A stretch of 64,000 bases of DNA from an uncultured Halieaceae bacterium (GTDB lineage: Bacteria; Pseudomonadota; Gammaproteobacteria; Pseudomonadales; Halieaceae), in NCBI GenBank assembly GCA_913057135.1, contig CAJXNM010000010.1, positions 1 through 64,000 on the forward strand. Reading direction: 5' to 3'. Position 1 is the first letter of the stretch, and every line of letters begins with the position of its first letter. Shown one piece after another: positions 17,082 through 22,795 of this stretch. A program made the position numbers and the translations under genes. The notes under the pieces are model-generated. The model was not told the DNA's origin, made no database searches, and saw only the letters and a program-made list of their open reading frames with translations.

Positions 17082-18263
17082 ATGGGGCAGACGGCACCGA
17101 TTACGCTCAAGGCATACACCAGCAAAACACCCGGCGAGGTTAAGGTCGAGAAGGGCGTTACCTTCCGCGTGCGCGTTAATGCCTCCGGCGGTCTGACACG
17201 CCAGTGGCGGTATCGCTATCGCTATAACGGCAGCCCGAGAGAAATGACCCTACCGGCGTCGGGCGAGTTTCGAGAGCATCTGGCGCAAGACTACCGGCGC
17301 ATATCCGATTGGAAAAGCCGACTGCGCGACGGCATTGATCCAAAGCAAGCGGTTGCTCGAGCAATCACCCGCAAGCAAAACGGCGCTCGCACCTTCCGCC
17401 AGGTCGCGCTCGAGAATCTCGATAACTACCAATCTCGGCTGACCAACCTGAAGCAGCAGAAGGCGATTAAGTCGGAGCTTGAGCGTTATGCGTTCCCGGT
17501 CATCGGCGACATTCCCATGGTCGAGCTAAGAGCGCGCGATGTGGCGGAGGTATTGCGTCCGCTATGGCACGACCACTATGCCGTGGCGCGCAAAGTACGC
17601 GACCGTATATCGGTGACCTGCAACTACGCTGTGGGCATGGACTACATGCAGGCCAACCCGGTTAGCGTAAAGGTGCTGGAAACGATCCTTGGCAAGAGCA
17701 CACACAAAGACAAGCATCACAAGGCCGTCCCGTACGACGACGCGCCGGCGCTGTTTCAAACCCTGATCGAATCTGAACACCCATACGACCACGCGGTCGC
17801 GTTTGTGATGACTACGCTCACGCGGCAAGGGCCGCTGATGACGATGACGGCGGCGGAGGTTGTCGGCGATGTTTGGCAATGCCCCAAGACAAAAAACGGA
17901 AATCCTTACAACATACCGTTAAGTAAAGCGGCCATGGCGGTACTGGAAAAGCGTGGCATCGACAAAATGGAGCCCGACGAGCTGGTGTTTCCCGGTCAGC
18001 GCGCGCGGCGGATGAATGAGAACGCTATGTGTGCGCGCATTCAGACCCACAGACCCGATAAAAATGAAACGGCACATGGGCTGCGTGCGACCGTCAGAAC
18101 CTACCTCGAGGACAAGCACGATTTCGGCGAGGAGCTGATCAAGGTGTGCATGCAGCACCAAGTCAAAACGCTGGTGGATAGGGCGTACAACCGTGGCGAC
18201 TGGCTAGAGAAGCGGCGGCCGATCATGGAAGCAGTAGGGGAGTGGTTGTCTCATGGACTATGA
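17082..18263 (+). CDS. int: Tyrosine integrase of the satellite
   Basis: A 393-residue tyrosine recombinase of the kind that uses tRNA genes. The N-terminal arm-binding part (residues 1-90) has the usual FRVRVNASGG..WRYRYRYNG pattern. A core-binding domain spans about 105-210. The catalytic domain shows TLTRQGPLMTMTAAEV (Arg near 248), CPKTKNGNPYNIPLS (Lys near 270), AHGLRATVRTYL (H-x-x-R near 331), MQHQV (second His) and AYNRGDWLEKRRPIM with the nucleophile Tyr near 368. All catalytic positions are filled. It starts at ATG 17082, 88 bases from attL, and its end overlaps the next gene by 11 bases. It should catalyse insertion and excision at the tRNA-Arg 3' end. Confidence 0.93.
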   Translation: MGQTAPITLKAYTSKTPGEVKVEKGVTFRVRVNASGGLTRQWRYRYRYNGSPREMTLPASGEFREHLAQDYRRISDWKSRLRDGIDPKQAVARAITRKQNGARTFRQVALENLDNYQSRLTNLKQQKAIKSELERYAFPVIGDIPMVELRARDVAEVLRPLWHDHYAVARKVRDRISVTCNYAVGMDYMQANPVSVKVLETILGKSTHKDKHHKAVPYDDAPALFQTLIESEHPYDHAVAFVMTTLTRQGPLMTMTAAEVVGDVWQCPKTKNGNPYNIPLSKAAMAVLEKRGIDKMEPDELVFPGQRARRMNENAMCARIQTHRPDKNETAHGLRATVRTYLEDKHDFGEELIKVCMQHQVKTLVDRAYNRGDWLEKRRPIMEAVGEWLSHGL

Positions 18264-18687
18264 GCCCGATGCATTGGTGCTTGAGGTTCTCAAGCGTATC
18301 GAATGGCAGCGGGAAAAGAACAAGCTGCCGCCATTGAGTCGCCAAGAGCTTGTCTACGAGTATCTGCGGCGCACTGGCCGCCATGAGCTCATCGAGCAAT
18401 TGCAAAAGCAGGGAAGGCCCGAGAAGGGTCATAAGTCGCGCGCACAGCTGATTCGTGAGTGGAGCACGGGTGCCGATCCCGCGCTGCGCTATCTGGCGTC
18501 TGTGCTGTCGCCACGCGACTCACGCGGTGTAGACCAGCAAGGTCTCGCTAAATGGGTTCAGCTGTTCATTGACCAAGGCATGTCGCCATCGGCGGCAGCC
18601 TATGAGGTTCAGCGGCGATCCAACCCTGTAATCAATCACAGCCACGCGTTGCTTGCTTGGAAGCGAGAGCAAGGTAAAGAAATCTAG
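18253..18687 (+). CDS. Unknown satellite protein (144 residues)
   Basis: It overlaps the integrase end by 11 bases and is probably translated by coupling. The sequence is highly charged and largely helical in look (LEVLKRIEWQREKNKLPPL, RRTGRHELIEQLQKQGR), with no signal peptide or membrane segment. I do not recognise a family. The position directly after int and before the alpA-like gene is where satellites and phages often place small regulators or excision helpers, but nothing in the protein itself supports a particular role. The stop falls in the first of two 21-base direct repeats. Confidence 0.6.
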   Translation: MDYEPDALVLEVLKRIEWQREKNKLPPLSRQELVYEYLRRTGRHELIEQLQKQGRPEKGHKSRAQLIREWSTGADPALRYLASVLSPRDSRGVDQQGLAKWVQLFIDQGMSPSAAAYEVQRRSNPVINHSHALLAWKREQGKEI

Positions 18688-18726
18688 GGTGCAATGCCCA
18701 GACTTTAGGGTGCAATGCCGAGTCTT
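18685..18726 (+). repeat. Tandem 21-bp direct repeats upstream of the alpA-like gene
   Basis: Units at 18685-18705 and 18706-18726 share TAGGGTGCAATGCC, then CAGACTT or GAGTCTT; 19 of 21 bases match. A period of 21 places both units on the same face of the helix, as expected for cooperative operator sites. They lie 67 bases before the alpA-like start and may bind AlpA itself or a helper-phage activator. Role inferred. Confidence 0.55.
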
Positions 18727-18792
18727 CTTGGACCTTAAACCCCACAGTCGCCGAATATTTCCTTAACGCAAAACACGTTGAGGATTTACCCC

Positions 18793-18999
18793 ATGGCGAC
18801 TCAAAAAATGCTTTCTCTAAAAGAAAGGTACGAATTTCCCCTGCATGGTCGATTCGTCCGCCAGGACGAGGCTGCGCTGCGTCTGGGCGTTTCTTACAGC
18901 CAGGTTGATGCGCTAGTAGCAAAGGGCGAGCTACCGCCACCAGTGCGCCGAGGAAGCGTCAAGACCTGGCCCGGCGAGTTGTTTTTGCATCGTGCATAA
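18793..18999 (+). CDS. AlpA-family DNA-binding regulator
   Basis: A 68-residue protein with one helix-turn-helix of the AlpA/excisionase type: FVRQDEAALRLGVSYSQVDALVAKGELPPPVRRG, the pattern 'flr..ea...lgvS.stl.rl...G.fP.pv.lg'. It ends with TWPGELFLHRA. AlpA proteins in satellites and P4-like elements activate or repress the early operon and can aid excision. ATG 18793 follows GAGG at 18781-18784 with good spacing; a TTG at 18778 is in frame but less likely. It sits between tandem 21-bp repeats and a strong hairpin, so it probably heads or controls the replication operon. Confidence 0.82.
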   Translation: MATQKMLSLKERYEFPLHGRFVRQDEAALRLGVSYSQVDALVAKGELPPPVRRGSVKTWPGELFLHRA

Positions 19000-19002
19000 A
19001 AA

Positions 19003-19031
19003 ATGCCGGCAGGGAAAACCCAGACCGGCAT
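19003..19031 (+). terminator. Strong two-part hairpin between alpA-like and primase genes
   Basis: ATGCCGG (19003-19009) pairs with CCGGCAT (19025-19031), and inside it GGG-AAAA-CCC forms a second short stem. No T-tract follows, so it may be an attenuator, an mRNA-stabilising hairpin or a protein site rather than a simple terminator. Confidence 0.45.
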
Positions 19032-19080
19032 CGACGCAACCATCGACTCGACCAAGAATCGACAGATGAGGCAATTTTAA

Positions 19081-19560
19081 ATGCTCAACGAATTCAATTC
19101 TATAGAGCGGCCACAGGGCGCAAATGCGGCCAGCGCCGAGACAATAGCTCTCGCATTAGACGGCAAGAAATGTGGGCCAGAGTCTTGGCACAGCAGGTGC
19201 CCCCACCATAACGGCAGCAAGCGCAACTTTTACATCAGCCAAGCGGGTGATCGCGTCTTGGTTCACTGTTTCGCTGGCTGCTCTCAAGAGGCAGTAATCA
19301 ATGAGCTGAGGGCACGCGGACTTTGGTCCAAACGGCGAGCTCACGTGTCTGCGCTCAACGACCAAGAGCCAAGGATCACGCGGGACTACGTTGAATCCGT
19401 TTTGTTGTTCATGTGGGCCTATGAGGGCGCTGCTTATCGCGGCGAAGAAATAGCGACAACTGCTGACCACCGCAAATATGAGAGGTATGCGCATGTAATG
19501 GCGCGAAGGGACGTCAGCGGGTTAGCGCAGCGATGGGGGCTAATCAATGAGCGACTTTGA
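19081..19560 (+). CDS. Primase-type zinc-binding domain protein
   Basis: A 159-residue protein whose first 80 residues resemble the CHC2-like zinc domain of phage and P4-type primases: SWHSRCPHHNGSKRNFYIS, then VLVHCFAGCSQEAVINELRARGLW. The likely metal ligands are C40, H43, C63 and C67. The Toprim or AEP catalytic domain that normally follows is missing; the remaining 80 residues are short of any known active site. In P4-like and marine satellite replication modules, a zinc protein followed by a RepA-like ATPase is common, so it probably works with the ATPase encoded immediately downstream, whose start overlaps by 14 bases. It may load or guide a host primase. Confidence is good for the zinc domain and low for primase activity. 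Confidence 0.7.
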   Translation: MLNEFNSIERPQGANAASAETIALALDGKKCGPESWHSRCPHHNGSKRNFYISQAGDRVLVHCFAGCSQEAVINELRARGLWSKRRAHVSALNDQEPRITRDYVESVLLFMWAYEGAAYRGEEIATTADHRKYERYAHVMARRDVSGLAQRWGLINERL

Positions 19561-19801
19561 TGACATTACCGATGCGCTGACCGAAACATTTGCCGACTAC
19601 GCAATCACTGCCACCGCCGAGGAGCTCGAGCAACAACTGGGCGACGAGTGGTTCTTCTTAAACCCGCTAGCGATCGGCGGCCAAATGACAATGATCTACG
19701 CGCCGCCTAACGCCGGCAAGACCCTAATCATTCTTCATTTAGCGAGGGAATTTACATGCCAGTCTATTACATCAACGCCGACGACAACGCTCGCGGAATA
19801 G
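19547..19801 (+). CDS. RepA-like ATPase, N-terminal part with Walker A
   Basis: An 84-residue frame overlapping the zinc-protein end by 14 bases. It carries FFLNPLAIGGQMTMIYAPPNAGKTLI, the start of a RecA/RepA-type helicase with Walker A at residues 52-59. It then runs out of frame after LHLARE and stops at 19801. The rest of the ATPase lies in the -1 frame from 19756. Joining the two around 19745-19750 restores the family sequence 'GKT..LH.A..G..V.Y.N.DD'. So this is either a one-base frameshift (mutation or sequencing error) or a genuine split with the second half translated from its own start. See the next entry. Confidence 0.7.
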   Translation: MSDFDDITDALTETFADYAITATAEELEQQLGDEWFFLNPLAIGGQMTMIYAPPNAGKTLIILHLAREFTCQSITSTPTTTLAE

Positions 19802-20562
19802 CGCAAAAGCAAAAGCTGTTAGCGCCATTTGGTATCTATCAGCTTGCGCCCGGACACAATGGGTTCGAAGTAAAAAAAATGTTTACGTTGCTGAGAAATG
19901 TCACTGAGTCAGGAGAAGCGTCGCAGGTGCTACTCATTTTCGACACGGTGAAAAAGCTAGCAGACCTGCTGGATAGCAAGTCAGTCAATGCAATGAATCG
20001 ACACATCGAGAGCTTTGTTTCTGCTGGCGGGACATTCGTTGGGCTGGGACACGTCAACAAAAACAAGAATGAAGACGGCGAGCTTGTCTACAAAGGCACT
20101 AGCGACATTCTCGATGACTTCCAGGCCGTTTGGCTCGGCACGCCGACGACCGACGACGAGAGCGATTATGTAAACGTCGATTTCAAAGCATTGAAACGGC
20201 GCGGCGATCAGCCCGAAAGCGCGCAGTTCCGCTACCTGAAGTCACTCGACGACTACTCGGCTATGTTCGACTCTGTGGAGCGAGTACCGGTCACTGAGCG
20301 CGATCGAATAAGTGCTCAAGCTAATGCCACGCGAGAGGCAGAGCTTCACTGCGTCGCCATCGACGCCATTACATCGGCCATTGCAGATGGCACAAACACC
20401 AAGACGTTGCTTATCCAGACGGCCGCCGAACAAACCGGCGAGAGCAAGTCTTACATCGAGGCCGTCCTGGCGCAGTTTACCGGTAGCGATAAAGCGATCG
20501 GCGGGTACTGGCAAATGCGCCGAGGAAGCCATAACCGCCACGAATTTCAAATCACACAATGA
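19756..20562 (+). CDS. RepA-like ATPase, C-terminal part
   Basis: A 268-residue frame beginning MPVYYINADDNARG, the segment that follows Walker A in RepA-family hexameric helicases. It has QVLLIFDTVKKL (Walker B), FVGLGHVNKNKN (the H/N sensor strand) and a C-terminal winged region TLLIQTAAEQTGESKSYIEAVLAQF that may bind DNA. The ATG 19756 has GAGGGA ending seven bases upstream, so independent translation is possible. However, no ATP could be bound without the P-loop piece. The two halves overlap by 46 bases. It is followed directly by the iteron array, supporting a role in replication initiation or unwinding of the satellite. Confidence 0.75.
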   Translation: MPVYYINADDNARGIAQKQKLLAPFGIYQLAPGHNGFEVKKMFTLLRNVTESGEASQVLLIFDTVKKLADLLDSKSVNAMNRHIESFVSAGGTFVGLGHVNKNKNEDGELVYKGTSDILDDFQAVWLGTPTTDDESDYVNVDFKALKRRGDQPESAQFRYLKSLDDYSAMFDSVERVPVTERDRISAQANATREAELHCVAIDAITSAIADGTNTKTLLIQTAAEQTGESKSYIEAVLAQFTGSDKAIGGYWQMRRGSHNRHEFQITQ

Positions 20563-20565
20563 ACA

Positions 20566-20689
20566 GGGGGGGGCTGGAAACTGGGAATCTAGGTAACTGA
20601 AGAAACTGAACAAACTACGGAAACTGCCCAGATTATTCAGTTTGCCCAGTTTCCCGAGTCTTTCAGTTTTCCAGTTTTTAACCCCCCCC
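20566..20689. repeat. Inverted iteron array, candidate satellite replication origin
   Basis: A 124-bp inverted structure framed by eight Gs (20566-20573) and eight Cs (20682-20689). The left arm holds AAACTG at 20578, 20603 and 20621, plus TAACTG at 20594. The right arm holds the complement CAGTTT at 20638, 20647, 20664 and 20672. Such an array directly after a RepA-like ATPase gene is the expected place for an origin bound by the initiator. The repeats are seen directly; origin function is inferred. Confidence 0.6.
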
Positions 20690-20710
20690 ACCACGAGAGA
20701 GGATGCAGCA

Positions 20711-21358
20711 ATGAATTCAGGCCATACCCCCCTGGCGGCAGAGCTAGTGAAATACGACGCGATGGTGCGATCGATTGCGGAGTGTAAAAAGGTCGACGAG
20801 GTCAAGGACATTCGAGACAAAGCGCTCGCGCTCGAGGCCTACGCCAAGCAAGCGCTTAACTATGAAGCCGAGCGCCAATGCGCTGAGATTCGCGTCCGCG
20901 CCGAGCGGCAGTGCGGGATCATGCTTGCGCAGATGGAGAAGGCAAAGGGTGGCGCACAACCTGGGGTTGGAAGGGCAGGTAAAAATGCCCTCGCAAACGA
21001 CGAGGGCATTGATAAATCACCAACCCTTGCCGACATGAACATTTCATATGACCAATCGAGCAAGTGGCAGCAGCTGGCAAAAGTGCCCGAAGAAGAATTT
21101 GAGCGCATTGTGGCGATGCCAGGTGCTAAACCCAGCGCGAACACGTTTATCAAGAAAAAAGAGGAGCCGTTGCGCATGGATGACGATGCGCTGTGGCTTT
21201 GGGGAGAACTCCGGCGCTGTAGGGAACGCAACACTTTTGAGCGCGACCTAAACGAGCTGGTCGGGCACTGGACTCAGGCAATGAGTGACGATGCGGAGAG
21301 CATGATTCCTAAACTACAGAAATGGGTGAACTCTTACGAGGCCTCGAATAATGCCTAA
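20711..21358 (+). CDS. Phage-type protein of unknown function (215 residues)
   Basis: The start ATG 20711 has GAGAGG upstream. The protein shows a helical, charged N-terminal half (AECKKVDEVKDIRDKALALEAYAKQALNYEAERQCAEIRVRAERQ), then GIMLAQMEKAKGGAQPG, LADMNISYDQSSKWQQLAKVPEEEFERIV and a lysine-rich linker. This pattern, 'A..Y..q..d...e....eir.RAer..Gella.' followed by 'gis..qSs.wqklA.vpee.Fe', is known from many phage and island proteins of unknown function, sometimes beside ParB-like or methyltransferase genes. It may be a DNA-binding adaptor. It lies just after the candidate origin and overlaps the next gene by eight bases. Confidence 0.7.
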   Translation: MNSGHTPLAAELVKYDAMVRSIAECKKVDEVKDIRDKALALEAYAKQALNYEAERQCAEIRVRAERQCGIMLAQMEKAKGGAQPGVGRAGKNALANDEGIDKSPTLADMNISYDQSSKWQQLAKVPEEEFERIVAMPGAKPSANTFIKKKEEPLRMDDDALWLWGELRRCRERNTFERDLNELVGHWTQAMSDDAESMIPKLQKWVNSYEASNNA

Positions 21359-21743
21359 GAAATACAGCTACAACCGGCGCTGTGGAAACTTGGTTAACTG
21401 CTGGCGCGAAAACTGTCATATACCGGCTGAGTTTCGGCAGACTGCCGAGCAAGAGGCGAAATTTCGGAAAAATATAATTTGCGAGGTGTCCCCCATCACC
21501 CTGTCGGTTTTTTGTTGTTGGGGGTGGGTACCGGGGGCGTCGCCACAGTTTTGGATTTGGCAGCCCGGCACCCGGTGGGTTTGTATTGCTGGCGTGCCCA
21601 AAGCCCAAATCGCCCAGTATATCGTCCCACCTATCGATGCCATCGGACCCGATCTAGCGGGCCACGGGCGCGGGTTTGGGCTGTACAGCGATATGATCAT
21701 AGAGGCCGCAGACAAGCTGTATGCCGAGGCTGATGAGGCATGA
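21351..21743 (+). CDS. Unknown satellite protein (130 residues)
   Basis: The frame starts eight bases inside the preceding gene (ATG 21351). The N-terminus is basic (MPKKYSYNRRCGN) and Cys-rich. The middle is hydrophobic and odd, in part encoded by a run of C and G tracts that can form a hairpin. The C-terminus GFGLYSDMIIEAADKLYAEADEA is helical. I recognise no family. The middle section may not be truly coding, and the frame could be two short proteins. It holds no portal, terminase or head-completion signature. Confidence 0.45.
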   Translation: MPKKYSYNRRCGNLVNCWRENCHIPAEFRQTAEQEAKFRKNIICEVSPITLSVFCCWGWVPGASPQFWIWQPGTRWVCIAGVPKAQIAQYIVPPIDAIGPDLAGHGRGFGLYSDMIIEAADKLYAEADEA

Positions 21744-21987
21744 GGGCAAGGCCTTGGCTCTGGTGCAATCGCCGGCAGAGGGCGCTGTGGTGGGCTCCTG
21801 GCAGGGGGGGGGCGTTCAAGGTACTTTCCAGAGGATTCGGCTGCGCGGTTTTCGCGATCGCCGCTTGATATTTCTGCCTGGCGCGCTGGTTTCGGTTCGT
21901 ATTATTGGGGGTTCAATTTATGTTCTTTACACCAGCGAGAGACTTACAGTTGTCGCGCAGATATGTGACTTGGATTGGTGTCAATGA
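21721..21987 (+). CDS. Possible small protein (88 residues)
   Basis: An open frame overlapping the previous one by 23 bases and the antisense secreted gene by 44. It is rich in Arg, Gly and Val with no recognisable domain. The only support is position in a rightward operon and the lack of any other gene in 21744-21943. It could be noncoding. Confidence 0.25.
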   Translation: MPRLMRHEGKALALVQSPAEGAVVGSWQGGGVQGTFQRIRLRGFRDRRLIFLPGALVSVRIIGGSIYVLYTSERLTVVAQICDLDWCQ

Positions 21988-22579
21988 GTGGAAAGCCAGT
22001 TACCTCAGGGTCATTTAACTGCCATCTAATGGCACCTGACGCCGAATACAGCTCTGTAGTGGACGGTGGTACTGGTGTGCAGGTCCCATTTTGAAGGACG
22101 TGAGTGAGAACAATTGATTGAGCGGGTGTTTTTAAATCCAGATATCGCCAGAGTCCTCCAACCCCAAGTTGATTAACTATACCCGAATATGCAAGCTCTA
22201 ACGAAAAATGCTCCACCTCGAGGTTAAGGAAGGCCTTGTACCACCAAGGGTCTCCAGAGCAATCATCACTTGGGAAATAAGCCGTTGCGTTAGAGAGATC
22301 CCCAGTCCACTGGGTTGACTCTGGGTCATAGCGTAGGGAAAAGTAAAAAAGTTCTGGCGTAAATCCGGAGCACCGATCTGATCTACATGCTGCCGAAGTG
22401 CCGACTGTCACACCGTCCATCTTAATTTCTGAAATGCCCTGCAAAAGAAAAATTTGCTCTAAGGTTTGGAAATTTTCGTTAATCTTTTTGGCATCAGCCA
22501 CCTCACCGTTTTTAAACGTGTGCAGCTGAGCAAAAGCCAAACTCGGCAGAAGCGCAAACATCCAGATGAGTCGGTTCAT
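21944..22579 (-). CDS. Exported cargo protein of unknown function
   Basis: A 211-residue protein on the strand opposite to the rest of the element. A clear Sec signal peptide (MNRLIWMFALLPSLAFAQ, cleavage after AFA) is followed by LHTFKNGEVADAKKINENFQTLE. This heptad-rich start is seen in many exported proteins of marine and gamma-proteobacterial genomes with the pattern 'F..G....A..iN.nf..L.'. The rest has several Cys residues (CRSDRCSG, DDCSGDPW, NGTC) that could pair in the periplasm. It is not a phage structural type. Its antisense position between early genes and capsid, with its own upstream region, marks it as lysogenic-conversion cargo expressed from the integrated state. Function unknown. 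Confidence 0.7.
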   Translation of the reverse strand: MNRLIWMFALLPSLAFAQLHTFKNGEVADAKKINENFQTLEQIFLLQGISEIKMDGVTVGTSAACRSDRCSGFTPELFYFSLRYDPESTQWTGDLSNATAYFPSDDCSGDPWWYKAFLNLEVEHFSLELAYSGIVNQLGVGGLWRYLDLKTPAQSIVLTHVLQNGTCTPVPPSTTELYSASGAIRWQLNDPEVTGFPLIDTNPSHISARQL

Positions 22580-22684
22580 AAATATTCCTTTGGTGACCTG
22601 GGATTTATCATTCGATTGATAATGTCAAAAAGCTTGACGGGTGACCACCTGAATAACTGGCGTTATAATTACTGCGCTGGCCGG

Positions 22685-22718
22685 GGCGTCACCCTGGCGA
22701 TCGCCCCCAGGCGTCACC
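22685..22718 (+). repeat. Direct repeat GGCGTCACC ahead of the capsid gene
   Basis: GGCGTCACC occurs at 22685-22693 and 22710-22718, 25 bases apart, with CCTGG...CCAGG between them. It lies 78 bases before the capsid start and could be an activator site for late transcription. Seen in sequence; role inferred. Confidence 0.35.
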
Positions 22719-22746
22719 TGCGGAGCTGCAACCCAAAAAACCGCAA

Positions 22747-22759
22747 CCTGCTATGCAGG
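22747..22759 (+). other. Small hairpin between an A-run and T-run in the capsid leader
   Basis: CCTGC-TAT-GCAGG at 22747-22759 is flanked by six As (22735-22740) and by TTTT (22762-22765). It resembles a weak bidirectional terminator or a leader hairpin in the capsid mRNA. Confidence 0.3.
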
Positions 22760-22795
22760 CTGTTTTCGTATGGGCGCAGTTACCGGAGGTGATAC

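Noticed and set aside
19744-19756. Programmed -1 frameshift site in the RepA-like gene
   Set aside because: No X-XXY-YYZ heptamer in the right frame and no clear downstream pseudoknot; a mutation, sequencing error or second start explains the split better.
22466-22792. Rightward open frame before the capsid gene
   Set aside because: Mostly antisense to the secreted cargo gene and then through a repeat-bearing leader; no motif.
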